A stretch of DNA of 64,000 nucleotides from Aplidium turbinatum (taxonomy: Eukaryota > Chordata > Ascidiacea > Aplousobranchia > Polyclinidae). Below the pieces are notes generated by a model. That model ran no database searches. It had not been told where the DNA came from and saw only the letters and a list, made by a program, of their open reading frames with translations. Shown here piece by piece: positions 21,445-31,984 of this stretch (within the stretch, counting starts at the first letter, position 1; each line of letters starts with the position of its first letter). Where the stretch lies: positions 6,770,501-6,834,500 of the forward strand of contig OU964924.1 in assembly GCA_918807975.1 (NCBI GenBank), read 5' to 3'. A program made the translations under genes and the position numbers.

Positions 21445-23259
21445 CAGGGGTGTATTCCTAGCATTTTATTTGGGGGGGGCTCTATTAACACCTAGTTGTG
21501 TTGTTATAAACGAAGTAGGCTATGTAACTAATCGGTGTAAGTGAGCCAACAATCTTTACCTTTTTTAAAAAGAAACACTGTTCAGCTTGTTTTTATTTCT
21601 GAAAATCATATTGAAAAACAACCCATGCTGCCAATGTGACAATTAGGCTACACCAAAATCTTATTTAGTTATTAACGAACAGTAGCCTACCGGTAGGCTA
21701 CAACTCCAAATACAGCAAAAGCATATTCCAAGTTGGTGCAAACGAGATTATACAAAACAAATAGCCTGTCTGCCAGGTCTTTGGTTTTATGGGCAAGTTA
21801 CAAGCACCACGACAGTCTTTGATTTTAGCCAGCAAACAGTTTTTGCACACATCTGAGTTCATTCAATGTGGGCAGCTTAGAGTAGCCTACTTAACCTGAG
21901 TATCCACAGCAGATCGATGTCCGCAACGACTTCTGAGTTGCCGCAGTGCCATTCCATATAGGCTATGAGGAGGTGGTCCATTGATGCTGATGAACAACAT
22001 TACTGAAACAAGTGATTTGGTCAGCCGTGATCGTTGCGGTGTGATGACCAAGTTCATTTGCGAAAATTCACGTTTGGCTTCAGCAGAACTTGTAGCAATC
22101 ATGTTTAGTAGCCTACTACGCTCTTGAGCAACTTTATAGTAGGCCTATCTGGTATATGGTAAGGATTGCCAACGTACAATTGGAAATAGGAGTGGTGACA
22201 TGGAATCTCTCCTCTATTTCTCGTAATAGGCTATCTGCTCCCTTTCTTGCCATGGAACTTCGATTAGGCCTACAGCAGTCAGCAGGCCATAACTCTGGTA
22301 GGCTACAATAATTTTCAAGCTCTTCACAGAATTTTCATTGTTGGTGTCCACCATCCTGCTTCCAATGTTGTCAACTGAAGCTTGAATAAACCGATTACGA
22401 CTAAAAGAAGGATAGTTTCTACGTCGAGCTTTAAACTGGTCCAACGTTATGCCTTTAAAAGAGTAGTTTTTGTACTTCCAGGACTCAAGCTAACAACTTT
22501 ATAAAACGAATACTTTCCTTCTTGAACAGCTTTTTTTTATTTAAAATAGAGAATTACCAGTCTTTATTTGACGTGACGATTAGCTACTACGAAGTTGATA
22601 TTCTCGGTCTGGAGAGTTTCTGGCAAGAGCGATAATTGCCGAAGACAATCTTTTAAAAGCGCCAAATCCTCTACGAATTCCTTGTTGGTCATTTTGATGC
22701 AGAGACCTCTGAACATGGCCCGATCTGTTTCTCTAATATTCTTCCTTTCTGCGAGGGCTGTGAAGTGTTTATACAATGCTGGGAAACTATTCCACAGAGC
22801 ATTGATACCACGATGTGAAGACACAACACAATGCACACTGAAAATTTTACCCACTTTCCTGAATTTTAAGGCACATGGGTAGGAAAGGCTATTTAATGGA
22901 AGAGTCACATCACACGCAGACATCTAGAAAGTCAAAAGAGCCACAAAATTTGTTATATCATTCTTTAGGCCTATTGCCCTATTTGCAAAAAGCTTGATAC
23001 ATGTAGATTGCATGATAAAATTAAACTAACTATACGGGACCTAATCAAGGAAAACGGCGATTACTACCAACTTATGTTCGTGTATTTTTGCAGTTCTGTT
23101 TGTGAGAAAGCTGTTAAAGTGCTACTTGTTCAGTCGAAAAGTTGTTGTTCAGCCAGAAGAGCTGAAAAGTGAAACCTTGAACGAGCCCCCCCCCCTACAT
23201 CAGGCTTTTTCATATTTCGGGGGGCTGAGCTCCCCCGAGCCCCCAGGAATGCAACCCTG
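21445..23259 (-). mobile_element. hAT element with decayed transposase
   Basis: Ends CAGGGGTGTATTCCT / AGGAATGCAACCCTG, exact duplication GGCCAGAC (21437-21444, 23260-23267). The insertion hit the terminal repeat of the Charlie-like element only 15 bp from its edge. Confidence 0.85.
21887..22923 (-). pseudogene. hAT transposase remnant
   Basis: Three minus-strand pieces, in gene order: 22564-22923 (SSHRGINALWNSFPALYKHF, then LALLKDCLRQLSLLPETLQ), 22214-22444 (DQFKARRRNYPSFSRNRFIQ) and 21887-22102 (SSAEAKREFSQMNLVITPQR, then LFISINGPP). The last matches the C-terminal hAT dimerisation region of KIAA1586-like transposases. Stops separate the pieces and no N-terminal DNA-binding or first catalytic region was recognised, so it is a partial, dead gene. 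Confidence 0.75.
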
Positions 23260-23779
23260 GGCCAGACCTGCTTCATGTTCGAGCCGCATAAAACAAAATC
23301 CAGTTTTAAAAGAGCCACAACACAAGGACAATAAAAAATACGAATTTATTCACTCACAATGAAGTGTAGCCATAGCCTGTAAGATCGTATAGCGGTGCGG
23401 GTTGTCTGATGTTAAAACACCTGATCTACACTGAGGTGATTCCACTTGAACTTGTCTGCTCGCATACCACCAACAAGCTGGGATGATTGTTCTATGTTGG
23501 AAAAACGCGCAATTGTCTTCGAAGCACTCAATTTGTCCTCGTCAGGTCGCGGTTTTTCTCTGGGAAAAATAACCGTGACTTTACGAATACGAAAACGTAT
23601 AATAATAATAAACAGTTACCACAATATACAAGTAGACATCATACGTTTGGTATGTTAAACTTCATAAGAGATGTACGGCTGGTTAACAAATGAGACAAAC
23701 TATGAATAAAATGAAATCATATTTACCGGTTGTTGACAACCCCTTTTCCAGAATGCATTTACAAGGTGATACGCCTAAG

Positions 23780-24929
23780 CAGGCGCGGATCTAGGAGTTT
23801 TTTTCGGGGGGGGCCAGAAAATTTGAAAATCAATTAAAAAAAAAGAAAAAGATAGAACACATATGAACAATGATACTACGACATATAGCCTAGATATGAT
23901 ATAAAATAGACATTAAAACAGCCATTTTCATCAATTGTGAATGTTTAAAAAATAAATTTTGCTTCAATAAAAATTGCTAAGCATGCAAAGTAAACTTGAA
24001 ATCTGGTTTAAAACCCTGCATGCCTATCCATGACCAATTGGATATAAGTTATTTTATGTTTGCAGGCATATACGGTAATTGATTGAAATTATAATGAAGA
24101 CTAAAAACTAGAAAACAGCCATTCCAGTGGCGTAGCCAGAAATTTTGAAAGGGTTTTTTTTTTGACGTCAGGCTGGCGAAGCCACCGGAGTGTTCGCCTA
24201 AGACGACACCCAGCAGCGGGGGGTCTGGGGGCCTCCCCCAGAAAATTTTGAAAATTTACTTTGAATTTGGTGCATTCTGAGAGCATATTCAACAAAAATG
24301 TGGGTATGAAAATTCCTATAAAATGGTGCTGTCAGGTGGCATAGCAAAAAGATGAGATCATGTTTTCTTCAGCATTTTTCGGAAATAAAGCTAAGTCTCT
24401 ATGTTTTCTTGTTGCTAATTCCTGGCTGAGATATTTGAATATTTGGTATTGGCAAAACTCGCTCTTTTAATGCAGTTTCGTTTAAAGTTAAGTAAACTTT
24501 GTTTTAGAGACATAAAGAGACTGAAAGCATCATTCTCAATATCGTGACGTCACATGCGTGCCAAGGGGGAGGGTTGTAACCCCCAAACCCCCCTGGCTAC
24601 GCCACTGAGCCATTCAATGTTTCAGATTGTTTCAACTGACGCCATTTGGTTCAGCGTTGGTTTCATCCCCAACAAATGTTGCTATTAAAGTGTATTTGAT
24701 GTTGTATGAAAGAAAATAACGGAGTCTGATCGATGGGTAATTTCAACCATAACAACAAAAATCTATTCCCCCCCTCCTCCGGGATAAGTTAAGTCCGCCG
24801 TGGGACTAACATCAGCTGTATAGAAGCATATCAAACCATTTGATGCGGAAACATACAATTTCAACAATTCCTCACAAAATTTCGGGGGGGGCCCGGGCCC
24901 CCTGGGCCCCCCCCATAAATCCGCGCCTG
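23780..24929. mobile_element. Non-autonomous hAT element
   Basis: Ends CAGGCGCGGATCTAGG / CATAAATCCGCGCCTG, exact duplication CGCCTAAG (23772-23779, 24930-24937). G-runs and C-runs lie next to the ends. A second MITE is nested at 24125-24607. No coding frame. Confidence 0.9.
24125..24607. mobile_element. hAT MITE, 483 bp
   Basis: Ends CAGTGGCGTAGCCAG / CTGGCTACGCCACTG, exact duplication AGCCATTC (24117-24124, 24608-24615). Same family as 25751-26189. Confidence 0.95.
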
Positions 24930-24937
24930 CGCCTAAG

Positions 24938-25750
24938 CATTATATCACGACTAAATAGAATAGAATTATAGTTAACAAATACTCCAGAAAGTCTAATATA
25001 ACCTTTCTTAAATTACGATCAAGAGTTCATTTCAATAGCTCAGTTAACAAATACAGTAATCTATTTCTAAACTGCTAAACAATTCTATCCATTAATACGT
25101 GTGAAATTGACACAAAGGAATGTTCGCGTAGCTGAGCTATTATTGCTGAATTAGAGAAATAACGCAAAGTTCTTCTATTTAAAGCCATGAATTAGGAAAA
25201 AGGCTATTCCTGATGCTGAATGTAAAAACGTTACAGTTGCATAAAAAGGCCGTTCGTTGACGTTAATGCTGAGTATTTCACAATACAACGAATCTTTAAG
25301 AAATTGACACAAAGGAATACGTTTACAAACAAGCGAACCCATTTAGCATAGAATCAACGTCAAACTGTGCTATACCAACGTATACACAGATGTAATCTCA
25401 CAATAATTAATCAACTGGAAGGAATCCGACAACACAGGCTATTTTCTATGCGTTGAAAGTTAAAAATAACACTATTTCAGAAATATGGGCGCCACTATAT
25501 GACCAAAGGAGGCATAGACTCCTTTTTAGTCTGAAAACTGTCAGAATCTAAGATAGTTAATAGACTTGTTTTTTCCGGACGCTACAGACAAAGGGAGAAT
25601 TTAAATGTTGTTTCTATAATCCAACAGACAACCAAATTTCCAGATAGGAAAATTTTGATTTCGCTCACACAACTTTTATATTCACAAAAGTGATGTTACA
25701 TAGCCTATTGATTAATATTAGTGCTACGTATCGATACTGATAGACTACTA
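24938..25750. other. Remaining interior of the Charlie-like element, nothing coding
   Basis: About 810 bp lies between two inserted elements. It is AT-rich, with no recognisable protein or RNA. It presumably belongs to the host hAT element 21430-30956 but shows no diagnostic motif. Confidence 0.4.
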
Positions 25751-26189
25751 TGCCAGTAGCGTAGCCAGGAATTTTGAATGGGGGGTTTTGACCACCCAGC
25801 GGCGGGGGGTCTGGGGGGCCTCCCCCAGAAAATTTTGAAAAATTATTTTGAATTTGGTGCATTCTGAGAGCATTTTCAACAAAAATGTGGGTACGAATAT
25901 TCCTGTAAAATGGTGCTGTCCGGTAGCATAGCAAAAGGATAAAATCATGTTTTCTTCGGCATTTTTCGGAAATAAAGCTTAGTCTCTGTGTTTTCTGGTT
26001 GCTAATTCCTGGCTGAGATGTTTGGTATTGGCAAAACTCGCTCTTTTAATGCAAGTTTGTTTAAAATTAGGCAATTTTTTTTTAGACTGAAAGCATCATT
26101 TTCAATATCGTGACGTCATACGCGTGCCAAAGGGGGAGGGGGGGTTGTAACCCCCAAACCCCCCCCCCCCCCCCTTGGCTACGCCACTG
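25751..26189. mobile_element. hAT MITE, 439 bp
   Basis: Ends CAGTAGCGTAGCCAGG / CTTGGCTACGCCACTG, exact duplication TACTATGC (25743-25750, 26190-26197). A long C-run precedes the right end. The larger hAT at 26199 later inserted into its right duplication. Confidence 0.93.
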
Positions 26190-26399
26190 TACTATGCTCA
26201 GGGCCGGATTTACCAATAGGCTAGGCAGGCTGAAGCCTAGGGCCTCAACGTCCAGGGGCCTCGAAATTCGGTTTCGAAGTTTGTAATTATTTTAAAAACT
26301 TATGCAGATGATGCCGAATATATATCTACACATACACTGAGTTTAAAGGACGTTAGTTTGTGGAAAGAATTATCAAATGAAGAAATAGCTTACTGGATA

Positions 26400-29300
26400 G
26401 AGAGAGGCCCTTCTGAAGTTCAGCACAGTTGTGGTCCATTTTCTAGTTCCAAATGAGTGTACAAAAAGCAATCCAGGTTTTGCACAAAAACTGTGTTTTT
26501 TGCAACGAAAGTCAATGGTGAAACATATAGCAGAGAGTGGCTTGTATATTCCCCTGCAAAGGGACGCGTATATTGCTTTGTTTGTAAACTCTTTCCAAAT
26601 CATGCATCTTCTTCGGCTTTAGCTTCTGATGGTTTTAATGACTGGCACAACTCTTATCTTATCCTAGCTCATGAAAACTCAGAAAAACACACAAATGCCA
26701 TGTTAACCTACCTAACAAGGAAGCGAGGATATACGCTTAGGCCCTACTTCAAAGCTGGAGGAGCAAATAAAAGCAGAACAGCAGTATTGGTGGCACGTAA
26801 TGGAAAGAATCACCGCTGTAACTTGTAGGCCTACTCTTGCAGCACGAGGCTTGCCTTTTAGAGGGGACAATGAACGATTTGGATCTCCCAATAACGGCAA
26901 TTATCTTGGTCTTTTAGAACTATAGTGGCCAAATTTAATCCATTTTTACTTGCTCATATCAATCGCTATGGAAATTCAGGATCAGGAAATCCCTCTTATT
27001 TGTCAAAAACTATTTGCGAAGAGATGATTCAGCTCATGGCCAAAAAAGTTAAAGTCAATCGTGGTGAAGTGAAAAAAATCGGGATATTTCAGCTTTTCTG
27101 TGGATTCTACTCCCGATATTTCACATACCGATCATTTAACTCTGATTATCAGATACGTGTCTCCTGTAAACGGTTTATCAAGTGAGAGGTTTATAACTTT
27201 CCTTGAGCTGAAAGACCACTCTGGGGTGGGCATGGCAGATTTAGTGCATAAATATCTCACTACTGAGCTTCAGCTTGATTTTAATACATGCCGAGGGTAG
27301 TCTTATGACAATGCTGCAAACATGGCTGGTAGGTACAACGGTATGCAGCAAAAAATCCTAGAAATAAATAAATTTGCAAAATTTATTCCATGCGTAGGTC
27401 ACACCTTAGATTTGGTAGGACGCTCAGCTGTTGATTGCTGTCTTGATGCACTGAACTGTTTTGACATTATCAATGAAATTTACACCTTTTTTCAGCTTCC
27501 ACAAAGAGGTGGGCAGTTCTAAAATCATTTTTCAAAAGTGCCAATCAACTCAATCAAAAGTGCCAAAACATTTGTCAGATAGCCTACTAGGCAGGGGCGT
27601 ATCCTCAATGGAAGCAAGGGAAGCATTGCTTCCCCTGTCAAAATTGAAAAAGAGAAGCTGATATTTTTCAGTAAAACGATTTCGTAATTTCTTTACCTAA
27701 ATGCGATTTAGAACGGATTTTAACTCATGTCCCCCCCCGTATGATTTTGAACTCGGTTTTAATTTTAAAAAAGTTGGAAGCCAACGGAAGCGAAGATTCG
27801 TATTGCATCCGTTGCTCTCGTTTTTGCAATAAGAAGAAACAAGTTTGAAAGAAAGGAAAAAAGCAGCGCAAAGTTTCGCAATTTACGTTTCTTTTAACTA
27901 ATCGCTGGAAGCGATTTGAAAATTGCTTCCAGTCGCGGAGTTGCCAGATTAGCCAAATTCCGCGAATTAGTTTTTTTTAAATAACTTTTCAAAATGCACA
28001 ATAATCAATATTTCTCTAATATTGTAACCTTACCAGATGAAACCATATTCAGCATTGTTCAATACATGTTCTATACTTGTTTAATACTCGTAATGTGGCG
28101 GATCAAAACTCATCCGCTACTTTTATAGGCTAACTTTCTATTTTTTGGACTACTTTCAGAATTATTTTTGCTACAATTTATTAAAATCCACTACAAGTTA
28201 TAAAATATATATGTAAATTTTATTATTTTTGATAGAAACAGGTAAATATATCGATTTGGCCTTTTTTGTCTAATATTTTCTTTGTTTTGGCCTTTTCTTT
28301 GTATTATTTTGGCTTTAAGACTTTTTCATAGTCTGGCAACTCTGCTCTGTTGGATGTTGTGCCAGTGAGCTGAGAAAATCTAGGGCACTGTTATGGTTAT
28401 AATGTCGGCCTTGTAAGCAAAAGTTTGAGCCAAATGTTGGCTTTACACTGTTATCCTGGCTGGATAGACTTTGGAATAAGACAGGATATGTGAGGTCTAA
28501 GCTAGACTTGACTTTGTAGCTGAGTTTTTGGTGTTCTCTAATTATAGTCGCATTTTTGCCCTTTGTTCGTTCGTGTGTAAGAGCTACCTTTAATAAGTTA
28601 ATAGCTGTTTATGTGCTAATAAATTTCATACAAAAATTACCCTAAAAGTGTTTCCAGAAAGCAGTATAATTTATTATTTGAGTGTAATTTTGCAAAAATT
28701 TTCCGGGGGAGCATGCCCCCGGACCCCCCTAGAAAACACGTGCCTTCGGCACGCTCTATTCCCCCACGAGTTTTATTGCTTCCCTTGCTCAACCAACCAG
28801 GATACGCCACTGCTACTAGGTGGGATGCACATGAAAAAGCCACGGAAGCTATTTTGGAAAGTTACAGTGCCATCACCAATGCTCTCAGTCATTTGCACTC
28901 CAATGTAAGTGAGAAGAGTGACAACAGACTTCATGCTAACAACTTTTTGCAAAAAATGGAAAAATTGGAATTTGTATTTATGTTGCATTTTTGGTCCAGA
29001 GTGCTAGGTCGTTTTCATAGTGTTAGCAAAGCCCTTCAGAAATCTAAATTGTTATTAAGTACTTGTGCCGAATTGTACAGTTCACTTGTAGACTTTCCAA
29101 GCGAAATTAGAGATGAGTTTGACGAGTTTGATCAGCAAGCAAAAGTAACCTTGCCGATTATTAACTACAGAGCTGTCACTAGGAGACAAAGAAATGCACC
29201 TGACGCTTTTAATGAACTCTCTTCAAAGGAAAGGTTTAAAATAAATTCCTTTATCCCTATGCACTTGAAGCCAATTTAAGAAGAAGAGCTAATGTGTACA

Positions 29301-29781
29301 GTGACATTGCAGAAATGTTCCTCTTTCTTGCTAATCTGAAAGCAACTCAGGTAGAAAATGTACGAGGCGTAGAACTTTCAAAGGAAGCATATCCTGAAGA
29401 TGTTGACCCGAACCTTACTGATGAACTTCTACTTTTTCATTTGTACGTGAGACAAACACAAAACCAAGGGCTTACCGGTACAGAAGAGCAATCTATTTCC
29501 TTGTCTCATGGAGACCTTTATGAAATTATATGCAAGGAAAAAATTAACACTGACTTAAATTTCCTAATGTGGAAGCAATATTAAGACTGTTTCTAAGCTT
29601 AATGGTCACTAACTGCTCAGGAGAGAGATCTTTCTCAAGGCTCAAAAGCAACAAAAATAAACTGAGATCGACAATGTCTCAAGAAAGGTTGTCCGCACTG
29701 AGCATTGAGAGTGACAAACTTAAACAGATAAATTTTGATGAACTTTTGCATGATTTAAAAGCTCGAAAAAAAAATTGGTAG
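26400..29781 (+). pseudogene. hAT transposase, ZMYM1/TTF zinc-finger type, broken
   Basis: Pieces in order on the plus strand. 26457-26828 is the TTF zinc finger (GRVYCFVCKLFPNHASSSAL, then SDGFNDW and HENSEKHTNAML). 26830-27185 has RGLPFRGDNERFGSPNNGNY. 27100-27540 has the catalytic core DSTPDISHTDHLT, then SYDNAANMAGRYNGMQ and FIPCVGHTLDLVGRSAVDCC. After the nested element, 28813-29275 has TRWDAHEKATEAILESYSAI and LPIINYRAVTRRQRNAPDAF. 29294-29584 follows, and 29569-29781 is the dimerisation tail (MVTNCSGERSFSRLKSNKNK). Several frameshifts and stops and the 1.2-kb insertion make it non-functional. The domain order is that of ZMYM1-like hAT transposases. Confidence 0.9.
27592..28812. mobile_element. 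Non-autonomous hAT element nested in hAT transposase
   Basis: Ends CAGGGGCGTATCC / GGATACGCCACTG, exact duplication CTACTAGG (27584-27591, 28813-28820). No transposase in its 1221 bp. It interrupts the coding region of the element at 26199-30110. Confidence 0.93.
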
Positions 29782-30119
29782 CCTAGGCTTACTCTATTTG
29801 ATGGGTGTAGCCTAACTATTTCTTATGTCCTCGTAAATAAACTTTACAATTATTGTAACGGTTGTTTGATCAAAGAAATTAAAATTAAAAGCAAAACTGC
29901 CTTAACTAAATTTTTATTCTTTTAATTAAAAATTTGCTCCCATGAATGTGGAAAATGAAAAGAGCGAAGAGTTAAATGCACTAACTTAATATTTTTAACA
30001 TGAAGCAATGACATGTAATGTTGTTTAGAAAGAAATTCTGAGCTCAAAAATAGGGAGGGGCCTCACAAATGGAATAGCCTAGGGCCTCTCATAGTCTAAA
30101 TCCGGCCCTGACTATGCTA

Positions 30120-30900
30120 CTATGTGTCTCCACCTGGGCTGCAAGATGTTTGAAAGTAGGCTGATAAGATGATGTTAGAGCATTTCGGAGCAGTTCCTTC
30201 TGAACGGTATTTTGACTTTACAAACTTCATCACGGAATAAAATGATTCACAACAGTAGGTCAGGTAGCCTATGTTGTGCTGAAAATAGAAGTCAGCCGGA
30301 TAGCTGTTTTCTTTAGGTTCGGATATTTTGCTTCTGGAACTTTTTTCCAGAACTCAACTGCACTCAGAGATTTGGACCATTTTCAAAGCGAAATCTTTCC
30401 GAATTTCCAACGGTTCCATTTCCACAACAGATTTTTTACTACCGTAACAAATTGTACAGGAATCGGACGTCCATCGGTGATCACATCAACCACAAACGGG
30501 TTTACAAAAAGGAAAAACAAGGATTTTGCAAGTCTTCAAACATAGATTGAAATTTCCCAAATAGTTCTTGAAGTTTGCCTTTATATTCTTCCACTTTCTC
30601 CTCTTTTATTTCTACATTTATCTTTCTCAGATTAGGGAAATGATCGAATCGAATGTTTTAGAAAGTAAATCCCTTTGAAAAAGTCTGAGTTTATTTTGAA
30701 AACTGGACATTTTTTTAGAAAGGTTTGAAACAAGTTGAATAGTTGATCTTTGCCTTGGAGTGCCAAGTTTAAACGTTGTAATTGATGTATTACGTCAGTA
30801 AGAAACATGAGATCGTGCATCCACTCATCGTCTTCAAGTTGAGGATAAGGTTTCGTCAAGATCAGGAAAATCCATCAATGCGAATTCATTAAAGAGCCAC
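30120..30900 (-). pseudogene. Charlie-type hAT transposase C-terminal relic
   Basis: Minus strand: 30632-30859 reads TDVIHQLQRLNLALQGKDQL, the LQGK motif of GTF2IRD2/ZBED-like hAT transposases. Downstream toward 30200, broken frames give ATYCCESFYSVMKFVKSKYR, then near 30120-30190 LLRNALTSSYQPTFKHLAAQ, the usual C-terminal text. No N-terminal two-thirds is seen before the element's end at 30956, so the element is internally deleted as well as broken. Confidence 0.7.
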
Positions 30901-31264
30901 AATCAAAGGCTCAAAGAGCCGCATGCGGATCGAGAGCCGCAGTTTGGCCACCCCTGGCCTATATGAACAGGTGAAACTGCCTGGATTAAGCTCTCAAAGA
31001 AGCTTTCAAGGACAAAAGTTTTCAAAAGGAAAGTTTGCTTTGTAGCAGCGTTGCCAGCGTGCTCTGGCAAAACACTGGTCGAAATAATACTTTCCAAGTT
31101 CAAGGATAAAGATTCAACCAATCAATGCATCACAGTATGGATTGGCAAAAAAATTAAATTTCGACCAGTGTTTTGCCAAGAATTGCAGATTTCCAGACCA
31201 CTCTGACTTTGGTTTAAACTCCGGCTCCTATAAATACTCTCAATAGTCTACTATAAATCCGCCT

Positions 31265-31690
31265 TCTGCGTAGCCGAGTGGTGAGAACGTCTGCGCGAGG
31301 TTCAAAAGGACGTGGGTTCGACACCGCTCCAGAGCACGCGGCTGTGTCTCGGCCAAAGACACCTAAAGGCAAGCCAAAATAAGGGGAGCAGCTGACTCGA
31401 AGACTATATGTCACATCGCTGCTTCCTGTCGTCTGTTCAATTCTGTTGTATAGCAGTGTACGTACTGTATGTTATCGCAATGGGCGCAAATGAAAGCATG
31501 ATTATTATTGAGTAAGTTTGTGGTTTGGGCTGCTTAAGTGGTTTGAAGTTTCGTGGCAGCTGACTTTGATGACCTTTTGGTCTTTCGCTGCCATCCTTGT
31601 TGTGCGAATTATTTGTGTTTATTGTGTTTTGCTTTTTGTGTCTTTCTTTTTCGCCAACAAAACAAAAAATAAACTGAACTGAAGTAAGTT
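31265..31690 (+). repeat. tRNA-derived SINE, family B, nearly complete
   Basis: The tRNA-like head is GCGTAGCCGAGTGGTGAGAA with B box GGGTTCGACACC, resembling class II (Ser/Leu) tRNAs. The body has GGCTGTGTCTCGGCCAAAGA and the tail is AAAAAATAAACTGAACTGAA. Antisense pieces of the same head are built into the tandem array at 2451-9738. Confidence 0.75.
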
Positions 31691-31984
31691 TGTTTGTTGG
31701 CATCTGGCAACACCGCTTTGAATGGAGTGACAAGTCACAAGTGTGGCAGTGAGCCAAGTGACTGCTGGCTGTGAGGTGCATCCATTTTCGTTTTTTGGCC
31801 AGGCCCAGTAATGTAAAATTATCTGACTGATAAAGTTCAGTACTTTAGTTTGAATATTTTTGTTGGCGAGAAAAAAATGTGCAAACGCAAATTACAAATA
31901 GTTCGCACAACAAGGATGGTAGGCCACCGAAAGATTAAAATCGGTTCTCTTGCACAAGACGCCCTGTTGGTCAACCCGAAAAAA

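Larger units (their letters stand above)
26199..30110 (+). mobile_element. Autonomous-type hAT element, broken, with nested insertion
   Basis: Ends CAGGGCCGGATTTA / TAAATCCGGCCCTG, exact duplication ACTATGCT (26191-26198, 30111-30118). That target overlaps the duplication of the MITE to its left by seven bases. About 2.7 kb once the nested element 27592-28812 is discounted. It encodes a TTF-type zinc-finger hAT transposase. The family also includes 36635-38944 and the small MITEs 1-262 and 20957-21219. Confidence 0.95.
21430..30956 (-). mobile_element. Charlie-like hAT element, swollen by later insertions
   Basis: Ends CAGGGGTGGCCAGAC and, inverted from the right, CAGGGGTGGCCAAACTGCGG, with the GCGGCTC text typical of Charlie-type hATs. 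Flanks GCCTATGT (21422-21429) and GCCTATAT (30957-30964) match at 7 of 8 bases, so it is fairly old. Later insertions inside it are 21445-23259, 23780-24929, 25751-26189 and 26199-30110. Its own remaining DNA holds a minus-strand transposase relic near 30120-30900. Confidence 0.8.
20733..31010 (+). repeat. SINE family A split by nested hAT elements
   Basis: The A-box head (TTAATAGCTCAGTTCATTAA) is at 20737-20756. The body resumes at 21234 (CTAGATCAAGCTACGC), runs to 21429 and ends at 30957-31010 (GTGAAACTGCCTGGATTAAG). It is interrupted by the hAT at 20788-21233 and by the Charlie-like element at 21430-30956. Removing these leaves one SINE in the normal order of blocks, so it is the oldest layer of the nest. 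Confidence 0.75.
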
